DNA from: Deltaproteobacteria bacterium
Lineage (GTDB): Bacteria; Myxococcota; Myxococcia; SLRQ01
DNA: 13,473 bases
Direction of reading: 5' to 3'
NCBI GenBank assembly: GCA_007128675.1
Contig: SKWY01000038.1
Span: 1 to 13,473, forward strand
Part shown: positions 5,381 through 13,473 of the stretch, one piece after another
Layout: every line of letters begins with the position of its first letter
Position numbering within the stretch: position 1 is the stretch's first letter
Notes under the pieces: model-generated
Databases searched by the model: none
What the model was told of the DNA's origin: nothing
The model's input: only the letters and a program-made list of their open reading frames with translations
Translations under genes and position numbers: made by a program

Positions 5381-6838
5381 ATGAAAGGGACCACGAACCG
5401 GCTGCTCACACTTTTTTGCCTGATCATCGTTTTCGCCGGGGCTGGGCGAGCCGAGGCTCAGGATCAGACAATCACGCTAGTCGTAGGTCAGCAGCGTGTG
5501 CTCACGATCCGGAACCTTAGTAGGGTGGCAATAGGCGATCCGAGCGTTGCGGACGTTCGGACGGTCGGCTCGAACCAGGTGCTGATCAATGGAGTTGGTG
5601 CGGGGACCACCAGCTTCATGGCTTGGAGGACAACGGGACAGAGAATTTCTTACCTCATCCGAGTCACAGCCCAGGATGTACGAGAGCTGGTGAACGAGGT
5701 ACGCGCGCTTCTAGGTGACATCGAAGGCGTGAACATCCGAACCGTCGGGGACAGAGTCTACCTCGATGGACAGGCATACACTACGGACGACTTCAATCGT
5801 ATAGAGCGGGTCGTTGAACTCTATCCCCAAGTGAATAGCTTCGTAACCGTTGCCGCGAATGCCAAACGCCTTGTAGCAAACACACTGAATCAGGAGCTTC
5901 AGCGCGCGGGCTTGAAGAATGTTCAAGCCTCCGTTGTCGGCACTACCATCTTTCTCGAGGGTTCCGTCGAGTCTCCACAGGATCTTCAAAAGGCCGAGCT
6001 CATTACCAAGGCGATTGGTGAGGAGGTCGAAAACCTTCTAGTCGTCGGAATCAAGAGGATGATTCTGACGGAGGTCCAGTTCGTGGAGCTTCGGAAGAGA
6101 GGGCACGACCATATCGGGGTCCAGTGGCCTGTCGACATTACGGGAGACGCATCTCATGGCATTCAAATCACGGAACCCTTGCCTGGATACCCAGCCATCC
6201 CGCCCCGAAGCGGCACTTATACGTTCCAGGCGGAAGGGGCCACGCCGTTTGCCTTCGGCATGGGAATGTCCGATGGATATGGGAGGCTGCTTGCCCAGCC
6301 TCAGCTCGTCTGTGCGTCAGGCGAGCAGGCCGAGTTCCTCGCGGGAGGAGAGGTGCCGATTCCGTTGATCCTTGCGGGTCAAGCTAGCGTCGAGTTCAAG
6401 GAGTATGGAGTCAAGCTGGAGATCACTCCAACGGCGGACCGGCATGGAAACATTCAGACCGAGATTTACGCAGAGGTCTCGGAGGTCGATGAGTCAGTCT
6501 CCGTGCAGATTTCGGACGCTATTAGCGTGCCAGGCTTTCGTACCCGCTACGCGAAGACAAACGTTACCGTGCGCCACGGCGAGACTATCGTGCTCTCCGG
6601 CGTCTTCAACCATGATCAGCAAAAATCGGTCTCCAAGTTCCCTCTCCTGGGCCATATTCCGATCATAGGAGAGCTATGGAAGTCTCGGCGCTTCGTCGAG
6701 GCCAAGAGCGAGCTTGTGATTTTCGTTACCCCTCGGATAGTGAACCCAGATACGGAGAGAATCCGGGCGACAATAGCGGACATCAAGATGCGGTATCAGC
6801 AAGCGCGTAGCCAGGTGATGTTCTCCATCTTCGATTGA
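5381..6838 (+). CDS. cpaC: Tad/Flp-type pilus secretin, CpaC/RcpA
   Basis: A 485-residue secretin that would form the outer-membrane channel of a Tad-type pilus or secretion system. Residues 1-26 are a signal peptide (positive MKGTTNR start, hydrophobic core, likely cleavage after AEA). Residues about 28-95 match the pilus-secretin N-terminal domain (ITLVVGQQRVLTI, then DPSVADV). Two BON-like repeats follow at about 97-160 and 167-225. The secretin core runs from about 228 to 460, with VEFKEYGVKLEITPT, the VPGFRTRYAKTNVTVRHGE segment and the C-terminal FPLLGHIPIIGELWKS followed by ELVIFVTPRIV. ATG 5381 has a GGAGAT ribosome binding site 4-9 nt upstream. No stop, frameshift or missing core motif is seen, so the channel should be functional. 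No CpaB (RcpC) partner lies beside it, unlike many Tad loci. Confidence 0.92.
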   Translation: MKGTTNRLLTLFCLIIVFAGAGRAEAQDQTITLVVGQQRVLTIRNLSRVAIGDPSVADVRTVGSNQVLINGVGAGTTSFMAWRTTGQRISYLIRVTAQDVRELVNEVRALLGDIEGVNIRTVGDRVYLDGQAYTTDDFNRIERVVELYPQVNSFVTVAANAKRLVANTLNQELQRAGLKNVQASVVGTTIFLEGSVESPQDLQKAELITKAIGEEVENLLVVGIKRMILTEVQFVELRKRGHDHIGVQWPVDITGDASHGIQITEPLPGYPAIPPRSGTYTFQAEGATPFAFGMGMSDGYGRLLAQPQLVCASGEQAEFLAGGEVPIPLILAGQASVEFKEYGVKLEITPTADRHGNIQTEIYAEVSEVDESVSVQISDAISVPGFRTRYAKTNVTVRHGETIVLSGVFNHDQQKSVSKFPLLGHIPIIGELWKSRRFVEAKSELVIFVTPRIVNPDTERIRATIADIKMRYQQARSQVMFSIFD

Positions 6839-6854
6839 CGTGTCGGACGGCTAT

Positions 6855-6859
6855 AGGTG
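6855..6859 (+). promoter_or_regulatory. Ribosome binding site deciding the FHA-cpaF start
   Basis: AGGTG lies 8 nt before ATG 6868. The frame also opens at TTG 6835, which would overlap the secretin stop, but the eleven extra residues do not look like part of the FHA fold. Confidence 0.45.
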
Positions 6860-6867
6860 CAGTTCAA

Positions 6868-8643
6868 ATGGGTGTGTCCCTTAGCATCAGAGAGAAAGGC
6901 GGAGCGTCGGAGCGCCTAGACTTCGATACCAACTCCGTCACGATTGGTCGCACAGCTGGCAACGACATCGTGCTTCCCAAGGGGAACGTCTCGAAACAAC
7001 ACGCGAAGATCGTCATGAAGGACGGTAGATTCATCGTCCTCGACATGAAGTCGACCAATGGCACCTTCGTGAACGGAAAGAGAATCAGCGCGCCTCAGGT
7101 AGTGCGAGCACCGGACAAGATCTACATCGGCGACTTCATAATCAGTGTTGATCCCGATAGCGGCCAGGACTCCGTCGTGAAAGCACCTAGGCGCTCGACG
7201 GTGCCCAAAGGCTCCCCCTTCACCGATGACTCAAAGATGGACGAGGCCCCCCCCGTCTCGGCACGGGGCGCGGAGCACGACGATTCGGAGAACGAAAAGA
7301 GGATGCCGGCTTCGCTCGCGGCCGCGGCTCGCAAGGCCAGGTCTGGCCGTCGGATTGATCCCAAGTTGGAGCGGTACATTCAGCTTTTGAAGGAGGTCCA
7401 CGATCGTCTCATTGAGTACATGGATCTTCGCCGGCTCAACATAGACAAGCTTGGCGATGAGCAGCTTTGGGCGCGCACCGAGCGAGCCGTGGGGGATATC
7501 ATCGAGCAGATGTCCGCCGACGGCGAGATTCCTCGCGATGTGGACAAGAACGAGCTCAAGACGGACATTCTCAACGAAGCGCTCGGACTAGGGCCTCTGG
7601 AACAGTTTCTCGCCGATGATGACGTAAGTGAGATCATGGTCAACCATGCCAACCAGATCTACATCGAGAAGGGAGGGCGGATCACGTTGTCCCCCAAGAC
7701 CTTCTCGAGCAATCAGGCTGTCATAGGCGTCATCGAGCGGATTGTTTCTCCCATTGGCCGTCGCATCGACGAGTCCAGTCCGCTGGTCGACGCTCGTTTG
7801 AAAGACGGCAGTCGCGTCAATGCAATCATCCCTCCCCTGGCCTTGAAGGGGCCGACGATTACGATCCGTAAGTTCAAGCGAGAAGCTCTTCAGATCGAGG
7901 ATCTGGTTCGCTTCAAAACGATCACCCCGCAAATGGCGCAATTCCTCGATGCGTGCATCAAGGCAAGGAAGAACATAATCATCAGCGGAGGGACGGGCTC
8001 CGGAAAGACGACTACCCTGAACATCGTAAGCTCCTTCATTCCCGAGGGGGAGCGCATTGTCACCGTGGAAGATGCAGCGGAGCTACAGCTCCCTCAGGAA
8101 CACTGGATTCAGCTCGAGACGAGGCCGGCGAACCTGGAGGGAACCGGCGAGATCACGATTCGTGATCTCGTGAGAAACTGTCTGCGCATGCGTCCCGACA
8201 GGATCGTGGTCGGGGAGTGTCGAGGTGGCGAGGCGCTGGACATGCTTCAAGCCATGAACACGGGTCACGATGGCTCGCTCACCACCTGCCATGCCAACTC
8301 ACCACGCGATGCATTGTCCAGACTGGAGACCATGGTCTTGATGAGCGGCATGGAGCTTCCCATTCGAGCGATAAGGGATCAGGTAGCCAGCGCGGTCGAC
8401 ATCATTTGCCAGCAGACAAGGTTCTCGGACGGAACCAGGAGGATTACCCATATCTCCGAGGTTGCCGGGATGGAGGTAGATATCATTACCCTGCAAGACA
8501 TCTTCTTGTTCAAGCAGGAGGGGTTCGATACGGAGGGCAGGGTAATGGGGCGGCATATCTCGACGGGATTCATTCCGAAGTTCTACGATGAGCTGCAAAG
8601 ACGAGGCATCCCCGTAAACATGGACATCTTCCGGGAGGAGTGA
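6868..8643 (+). CDS. cpaF: FHA domain fused to CpaF/TadA-type secretion ATPase
   Basis: A 591-residue cytoplasmic ATPase of the type II/IV secretion (GspE/VirB11) superfamily, CpaF/TadA branch, that would power pilus assembly or secretion. Residues about 1-95 are an added FHA domain with Gly27-Arg28, Ser42-x-x-His45 and Asn64-Gly65 conserved. A Pro/Ser/Asp-rich linker (about 100-155) leads into the CpaF N-terminal helices (LERYIQLLKEVHDRLIEYMD). The ATPase core shows Walker A GGTGSGKT (374-381, Lys380), Walker B RIVVGE (445-450, Glu450) and the His box GHDGSLTTCHAN (466-477). Ordinary CpaF proteins lack the FHA part, so the fusion should let a phosphothreonine partner dock on the motor or recruit it. 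The gene starts 29 nt after the secretin stop and ends 7 nt before the next start, so it is part of the same operon. Confidence 0.93.
   Translation: MGVSLSIREKGGASERLDFDTNSVTIGRTAGNDIVLPKGNVSKQHAKIVMKDGRFIVLDMKSTNGTFVNGKRISAPQVVRAPDKIYIGDFIISVDPDSGQDSVVKAPRRSTVPKGSPFTDDSKMDEAPPVSARGAEHDDSENEKRMPASLAAAARKARSGRRIDPKLERYIQLLKEVHDRLIEYMDLRRLNIDKLGDEQLWARTERAVGDIIEQMSADGEIPRDVDKNELKTDILNEALGLGPLEQFLADDDVSEIMVNHANQIYIEKGGRITLSPKTFSSNQAVIGVIERIVSPIGRRIDESSPLVDARLKDGSRVNAIIPPLALKGPTITIRKFKREALQIEDLVRFKTITPQMAQFLDACIKARKNIIISGGTGSGKTTTLNIVSSFIPEGERIVTVEDAAELQLPQEHWIQLETRPANLEGTGEITIRDLVRNCLRMRPDRIVVGECRGGEALDMLQAMNTGHDGSLTTCHANSPRDALSRLETMVLMSGMELPIRAIRDQVASAVDIICQQTRFSDGTRRITHISEVAGMEVDIITLQDIFLFKQEGFDTEGRVMGRHISTGFIPKFYDELQRRGIPVNMDIFREE
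8633..8640 (+). promoter_or_regulatory. Ribosome binding site inside the cpaF 3' end
   Basis: GGGAGGAG, overlapping the last codons of the ATPase gene, lies 10 nt before GTG 8651. It supports that GTG as the start of the double-FHA protein. Confidence 0.55.
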
Positions 8644-8650
8644 GCGGGCC

Positions 8651-10750
8651 GTGTACGTACTGGTGGTACGAGATCCCGAAGGGAACGAGACTGAGTACGA
8701 TCTCATAGGAGAGGCCGTACTGGGACGTGACGATAGCAGCGACATCCGTATGCCGAGCTCTGAGCTCTCTCGTCGACATGCCCGTCTCTTCCTCGAGGAC
8801 GGCCTCTGCTATGTCGAGGATCTAGGCTCCTCCAACGGAACCTTTCTCGATGGTGAGGCAGTCGTAGGGCAGGTCGTTCTGGAGCCGGGGCGAATATTGA
8901 ATCTCGGTCCCTTCGAGGTTTGGGTCGAGGACCCACAAGGTGATGAGCTGGATCAGGGTGCCGGCATGGCAAAGCCGGTGCAGGATTCTAGTTTCGTGCA
9001 AGGTGATACGGGAGGATATCCGTCTCGAGCTGGCTTTGGCTCTCGCGGTTTGCTCGGTTCCCTCGAGGGAATCTCGGGCGCCGCACTCGGACAGATTTTC
9101 GAGGTCAGAAACGGGGCGAGCATAGGGCGACTACCAGGCGTGGACATAGTCGTAGAGGATCCTTCGATGTCACGCAGGCATGCGGAGGTTCGCTTGGTAG
9201 ACGGCGCCGTGGTCGTGCGTGATCTCGAATCAGCTAACGGCACCTTTGTCAATGAGGAGCCCATTGATGAACAGGAGCTGTTCGACGGCGACTTATTGAC
9301 CTTCGGCTCCGTAGCCTTCCGTTTCTCCCTTGCTCCTGAGATAGGAAGCGAGGCCCCCGGAGCATTGGCTCCTTCTGGCAGAGGAAGCCATCTTTCCGCC
9401 AGACGAGGCAGATCCGGGAAGAGGTCCGGCGCTGGGAGCATGCCAGCGCGTCGAAAGCTGCTTTTTGCCGTCGCCGGTCTTTTCGTCGTCTTGATGGTAG
9501 TGTTAGTTGCGGTTGGTGGAGAGGACAGCGCGGGTGTTGGTGCTGGCTCTGAGCCTGATGCCGTAGGTGGTGGGGCTGGAGAGCTTCCAGCCGACCTTCG
9601 TTCCGAGGTCTTCAGCTTGATGCGACGCGGTCAAATGCTCATCGATTCCGAGCAATGGGCTGAAGCCGAACAGGTATTCGAGAGAGCCGTGGAGCTGGAC
9701 CCAATCAATGCCGAGGCTCGCTCCAGTGTGAACCAGGTGCGCCTCGAGGCAAAGATGCAAGGGCTCTTTGAAGAAGGAAACCGGATGGCCCAGCTTGGAA
9801 GCCTCGAAGACGCGTTGGAGGTCTATATGGAGATCTCCCCGGAGAGCACCTACCGACGTCGGGCCCGCTTCCAGGCCCATCAAATAGTGGAGCGGCTGAA
9901 AGGACGGTACGACGGTGAGTGCAGGGGACTGGTACGAGCCAGGCAATTCGAAAGGGCCTTGGTGCCGTGTCGACGTTACATGGACTTCGCCTGTCAGTGT
10001 CCCGAGACCCTCGACGAGCGCACGAAGAATGCTCTCGAGCGCGCTGAACAACGCGCCCGGGTACGTCCAAACGAACGCTGGCGATGTCCAACGGGTATTG
10101 AGGAGTGGGTCCCATGTGCCGCTCGTCGAGTCGTCGCCAGCAGCCAGGATCATAAGCCCTTGATTGCCGAGCGTTACTCCGAGAAGGCAATTGCCGATGC
10201 GGTGACAAGCTACCACGAGGGGCAAGTGGACGAAGCGCTTCGTGCATTGAGAAGGCTGGAGGACAGTAGAAGCACTGGGGAGCAGGTGAGGGAGCAGGCG
10301 CGGCGTTTGAGACGTCAGATGCAATATGTCCACGGAAAGTCTCGCCAGCTCCAGACCGAGCTGATTCGTGGTGACCTCGATCAAGCCTATTCGGAGTGGG
10401 AGGACATAGAGAGCACGGATTCGGAGATCCTTCCTGACCCTCTCGAATCATTTGTTAGACGTGACGCGGCGCGTCGGCTTTCTGGTGCCTATCACGACCG
10501 AGGCTTCGAGCGCCTCCAGGCACATAGGTTGCCAGAGGCATTCGACCTCTTTCGTCAGGGACATCGGGTCAATCCAGACGACACTCGAATTGCCGAACGG
10601 CTCCGGCAGCTGGAACGACGAGCCCTGTACAACCTTCGTCGCGCGCAGACTTGCGGTCAGCTTCGAGAGGTACTGCTGTACACCGTAGACGACCCACCGA
10701 GTGCGGGTCATCAGGAAGCCACACGCTTGATTGCCGATCGTGGCTGCTAG
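8651..10750 (+). CDS. Membrane protein with two FHA domains and TPR-like region
   Basis: A 699-residue protein with four parts. FHA domain 1 (residues about 1-95) keeps Gly25-Arg26, Ser40-x-x-His43 and Asn62-Gly63. FHA domain 2 (about 135-235) keeps Gly159-Arg160, Ser174-x-x-His177 and Asn196-Gly197. A basic stretch (ARRK) precedes one membrane helix at about 270-288. The rest (about 310-699) is helical with TPR-like repeats, for example EQWAEAEQVFERAVELDPIN and RLPEAFDLFRQGHRVNPDD. By the positive-inside rule the FHA domains face the cytoplasm and the repeats face the periplasm. Eight cysteines follow the helix and only one precedes it, which fits periplasmic disulfides. TadD of Tad systems is a TPR lipoprotein, so this protein may take its place while sensing phosphoproteins inside; that is inference. 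Alternatively it may be an independent scaffold. The start is GTG, with a strong ribosome binding site at 8633-8640. Confidence 0.85.
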   Translation: MYVLVVRDPEGNETEYDLIGEAVLGRDDSSDIRMPSSELSRRHARLFLEDGLCYVEDLGSSNGTFLDGEAVVGQVVLEPGRILNLGPFEVWVEDPQGDELDQGAGMAKPVQDSSFVQGDTGGYPSRAGFGSRGLLGSLEGISGAALGQIFEVRNGASIGRLPGVDIVVEDPSMSRRHAEVRLVDGAVVVRDLESANGTFVNEEPIDEQELFDGDLLTFGSVAFRFSLAPEIGSEAPGALAPSGRGSHLSARRGRSGKRSGAGSMPARRKLLFAVAGLFVVLMVVLVAVGGEDSAGVGAGSEPDAVGGGAGELPADLRSEVFSLMRRGQMLIDSEQWAEAEQVFERAVELDPINAEARSSVNQVRLEAKMQGLFEEGNRMAQLGSLEDALEVYMEISPESTYRRRARFQAHQIVERLKGRYDGECRGLVRARQFERALVPCRRYMDFACQCPETLDERTKNALERAEQRARVRPNERWRCPTGIEEWVPCAARRVVASSQDHKPLIAERYSEKAIADAVTSYHEGQVDEALRALRRLEDSRSTGEQVREQARRLRRQMQYVHGKSRQLQTELIRGDLDQAYSEWEDIESTDSEILPDPLESFVRRDAARRLSGAYHDRGFERLQAHRLPEAFDLFRQGHRVNPDDTRIAERLRQLERRALYNLRRAQTCGQLREVLLYTVDDPPSAGHQEATRLIADRGC

Positions 10751-10755
10751 ATCTC

Positions 10756-13455
10756 ATGAGCGCTGCAGGCTCACCAAACGAGAAGGCATCTCGGCAAAGG
10801 CTCTACCTGATTGACGGATCCTCGTATATTTTCCGGGCCTATCATGCGCTGCCGGCCCTCTCCAACAGGCAGGGTGAGCCCACAGGAGCCATCTATGGGT
10901 TCGCCACAATGCTCCTCAAGACGCTGCGAGAAGGTGAAGCGACTCACATGGCGGTTGCTTTCGATAGTCCCGAGCCCACCTTCAGACACAAGCTCTTCGA
11001 TGCTTACAAGGCGAACCGAGTAGAGCCTCCCGAGGACCTCAAGCCGCAGTTCCAGCGCATCTTCGAGCTGGTGGAGGCTCTCAACATTCCGATCTTGCGA
11101 AGACCGGGCTGGGAGGCGGACGACCTCATGGGGGCCTTGGCCGTGCGGGCCAGAACAGAGGGCTTCGAGATAGTGCTCGTGACGGGAGACAAGGACTTCA
11201 TGCAGCTAGTAGGTCCAGGCATCCGGATGTACGATGGCATGCGGGACCGCTGGATTGACGAGGAGCAGGTTGTCGAGCGATTTGGTGTGCCGCCATCCTT
11301 GGTGCCAGATGCGTTGGCCTTGATAGGCGACGCATCGGATAACGTACCCGGAGTGCGGGGAATCGGCCCCAAGACGGCAGGTCCCCTCATTGTCCGGTTT
11401 GGCTCGGTGGAGGCCCTGCTAGACAACCTCGATTCGATCTCTTCGGAGTCGCAGAGACGTAAGCTCGAAGAGGGTCGGCAGGCTGCTCTTCTCTCCAAGC
11501 GGCTGGTTACGATTGATCTGGGCGCTCCCATCGAGGTGGACCTGCCAGAACTCGGTTTGCGGGACCACGATCTTCCGCGACTGCGAAGGCTTCTTACCGA
11601 GCTGGAGTTCACACGGCTCGTTCAGAGCTTGGCGCCCGTTCAGGAACTGTCGAAGAAGAGCTACCAGCTAGTGACGACAGCCTCGGCGTTCGAGGAAATG
11701 TACAAGGAGCTCGAGGCCTCCACCGCGTTCGCGGTGGATTCGGAGACGACCAGCCTTGTCGCGATGCGTGCACGACTGGTAGGCCTCTCCTTCGCCATCG
11801 GTGATGGAAGAGCTTGGTACGTTCCGGTTGGGCATGATGGCGGCGCAGCGGACGAGCAGCTTCCGATCGACTTCGTGCTCGATCGCCTCCGGCCTCTTCT
11901 GGAGAACGAGGAGAAGGCCAAGTACGCTCAGAACACCAAGTACGACCATTTGGTGCTTCGCCGGCATGGAGTAACGCTTCGCGGCGTGGTGGGTGACCCG
12001 ATGCTGTTCGATTATCTCTTGGATCCCGGCAAAGGCGGTCACGGTCTAGATTCCCTTGCCCAGTCCGAGCTCGGTCATACGAACACGAAGTTCGAGGAGC
12101 TCGCCGGGAAGGGCAAGAGCCAGCTTACCTTCGATAAGGTCCCCCTGAACAAGGCCATGCCATACGCTTGCGAGGATGCCGACGTAACGTATCGGCTAGC
12201 GCGAATCCTTGGACCACGGGTCCAGGAAGCCGGACTCTGGCCCCTGTACGAAGAGGTCGAGCAGCCTCTCTCCACGGTGTTGGCCCAAATGGAAATCTCC
12301 GGAGTCGGGGTCGATCGACAAAGGCTAGAGAGCATAGCCGTCGAGCTGAAGGAGAGGATCGAGTTGGTTCGCCAGGAGGTGTTCCGTCATGCTGGAAAGG
12401 AGTTCACCGTAGCCTCTCCGAAGCAGCTGGCGACAGTGCTGTTCGAGGATCTCGGCCTACCAGTGATTCGCCGCACCAAGACCGGGCCCTCCACGGACGT
12501 AGCCGTTCTCGAAGAGCTGGCGGGGCAGCACCCGCTGCCCGAGGCGATTCTCCAGTACCGACAACTGACGAAGCTCAAGAGCACCTACGTGGACGCTCTG
12601 CCGTCCTTGATCAATCCCGAGACCGGCCGCCTCCACACCTCATACAGCCAGACCACCACCGCCACGGGACGACTTTCCAGCTCCGAGCCCAACCTGCAGA
12701 ACATCCCGATTCGGACCGAGGATGGACGCAGGGTCAGAGAGGCTTTCGTGGCCGAGCCCCAAATGATTCTCATCAGCGCGGACTACTCCCAGATCGAGCT
12801 GCGGGTGCTCGCCCATTTGGCCGACGATCCTGCTTTGCGCGAAGCCTTCGAAACCGGACAGGACGTGCACGCTAGAACTGCATCCGAGCTGCTCGGCACG
12901 ACGGTCGAGAAGGTATCGGAGAGTCAACGGCGCGTGGCGAAGGCTATCAACTTTGGCATTCTCTATGGAATGAGCCCTTTTCGCCTCGCCAGGGATCTCG
13001 GCATCGATCGTGACGAGGCAAAGCAATACATAGACAGCTATTTTCAGCGTCATCGAGGAGTTGCAAGCTGGATCGACAAGACGGTCGCTCGAGCTCGAGA
13101 GAGGCGGATGGTTACTACCATTCTCGGGAGGCGACGACTGCTGCCCGAAATCGATTCGAAGAACTACAACGTGGGTTCGGCGGCCGAAAGGATGGCCTTG
13201 AACACACCTATTCAGGGCAGCGCGGCGGATATCATCAAGCTGGCCATGCTTCGAGTGCATGAGGGGCTTGGCGGCATCAGCCCAAGGGCCAGGCTCATTC
13301 TGCAGGTTCATGACGAGCTCGTGATAGAAGCCCCCAAGGAGGACCTGGAGAGTTTGGCCGGCTGGCTCCGTGAACGCATGGAGACGGCAATCGAGCTTCT
13401 GGTGCCTTTGAAGGTCGAGGTCGGCTGGGGAGAGACTTGGGCGCTTGCTCATTGA
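10756..13455 (+). CDS. polA: DNA polymerase I
   Basis: A full-length 899-residue family A polymerase for repair and Okazaki fragment processing. The 5' nuclease domain (about 15-300) has its metal ligands: Asp20, Glu120-Ala-Asp122-Asp123, Asp145 and Asp147 in VTGDKD, and Asp192 and Asp195 in GDASDN. The 3'-5' proofreading domain appears active: Asp328-x-Glu330 (Exo I), Asp397 in QNTKYD (Exo II), and Tyr470 and Asp474 in YACEDAD (Exo III). The polymerase domain has motif A with Asp676 (SADYSQIELR), the O-helix Arg725, Lys729, Phe733 and Tyr737, and motif C VHDE with Asp853. Phenylalanine at 733 is the usual residue of E. coli-type enzymes. ATG 10756 begins 5 nt after the previous stop and has no visible ribosome binding site, so translation is probably coupled to the double-FHA gene. 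An in-frame extension to 10651 would overlap that gene and adds unrelated sequence. The stop is TGA at 13453-13455. Confidence 0.97.
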   Translation: MSAAGSPNEKASRQRLYLIDGSSYIFRAYHALPALSNRQGEPTGAIYGFATMLLKTLREGEATHMAVAFDSPEPTFRHKLFDAYKANRVEPPEDLKPQFQRIFELVEALNIPILRRPGWEADDLMGALAVRARTEGFEIVLVTGDKDFMQLVGPGIRMYDGMRDRWIDEEQVVERFGVPPSLVPDALALIGDASDNVPGVRGIGPKTAGPLIVRFGSVEALLDNLDSISSESQRRKLEEGRQAALLSKRLVTIDLGAPIEVDLPELGLRDHDLPRLRRLLTELEFTRLVQSLAPVQELSKKSYQLVTTASAFEEMYKELEASTAFAVDSETTSLVAMRARLVGLSFAIGDGRAWYVPVGHDGGAADEQLPIDFVLDRLRPLLENEEKAKYAQNTKYDHLVLRRHGVTLRGVVGDPMLFDYLLDPGKGGHGLDSLAQSELGHTNTKFEELAGKGKSQLTFDKVPLNKAMPYACEDADVTYRLARILGPRVQEAGLWPLYEEVEQPLSTVLAQMEISGVGVDRQRLESIAVELKERIELVRQEVFRHAGKEFTVASPKQLATVLFEDLGLPVIRRTKTGPSTDVAVLEELAGQHPLPEAILQYRQLTKLKSTYVDALPSLINPETGRLHTSYSQTTTATGRLSSSEPNLQNIPIRTEDGRRVREAFVAEPQMILISADYSQIELRVLAHLADDPALREAFETGQDVHARTASELLGTTVEKVSESQRRVAKAINFGILYGMSPFRLARDLGIDRDEAKQYIDSYFQRHRGVASWIDKTVARARERRMVTTILGRRRLLPEIDSKNYNVGSAAERMALNTPIQGSAADIIKLAMLRVHEGLGGISPRARLILQVHDELVIEAPKEDLESLAGWLRERMETAIELLVPLKVEVGWGETWALAH

Positions 13456-13473
13456 TTGCGCTGATGCCTGTAC

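Noticed and set aside
6835..6867. TTG 6835 as the start of the FHA-CpaF gene.
   Set aside because: It overlaps the secretin stop and has a weaker context than ATG 6868, which has AGGTG at 8 nt.
9503..10451. Long open frames on the minus strand opposite the TPR-like region.
   Set aside because: They are antisense to a well supported gene, show no recognisable motif and are expected from G/C-biased codon use.
10651..10755. Upstream extension of DNA polymerase I by 35 residues.
   Set aside because: It lies inside the coding end of the double-FHA gene in another frame, and the polymerase family starts close to the YLIDGSS motif.
1..13473. CRISPR arrays, tRNA or rRNA genes, insertion sequences, integrase genes and attachment sites.
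   Set aside because: No regularly spaced repeats, cloverleaf-like sequences, transposase or integrase motifs were seen.

Overview
The window carries seven confident protein-coding genes and one likely small one, all on the + strand. It is compatible with a member of the Myxococcota or a related deltaproteobacterial lineage. The reasons are a Cys-rich secreted von Willebrand A-like protein, an unusual density of FHA (phosphothreonine-binding) domains, and a Tad-type secretion core whose ATPase is fused to an FHA domain. G/C-ending codons are favoured but not extreme. The lineage call is an inference from gene content, not from a marker tree.

Layout: (1) positions 2-1162 hold the 3' part of a disulfide-rich VWA-like exported protein, cut by the left edge. 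(2) A 337-base gap holds a small hairpin just ahead of the next gene. (3) Positions 1500-3314 encode a complete AMP-forming long-chain acyl-CoA synthetase. (4) The spacer at 3315-3587 holds a weak terminator candidate, a perfect 14-bp palindrome and an extended -10 element. It looks like the control region of the following operon. (5) Positions 3588-10750 encode an RHH-FHA protein, a 59-residue small ORF, a CpaA-type prepilin peptidase, a CpaC/RcpA-type secretin, an FHA-CpaF/TadA ATPase fusion, and a membrane protein with two FHA domains followed by TPR-like repeats. (6) Positions 10756-13455 encode full-length DNA polymerase I with both exonuclease domains, starting 5 nt after the preceding stop.

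Working model: the CpaA, CpaC and CpaF homologues supply the maturation peptidase, outer-membrane channel and ATPase of a Tad/Flp-type pilus or secretion apparatus. The inner-membrane platform (TadB/TadC), CpaB, CpaE and a Flp pilin are not in the window. Four FHA domains in three proteins, all keeping the Gly-Arg, Ser-x-x-His and Asn-Gly signature positions, suggest that the apparatus is wired to Ser/Thr protein-kinase signalling. The first protein also has a ribbon-helix-helix-like N-terminus, so it could link that signal to transcription, possibly at the palindrome upstream of its own gene. The tight packing from about 4586 to the end suggests that polA is co-transcribed with the secretion genes.
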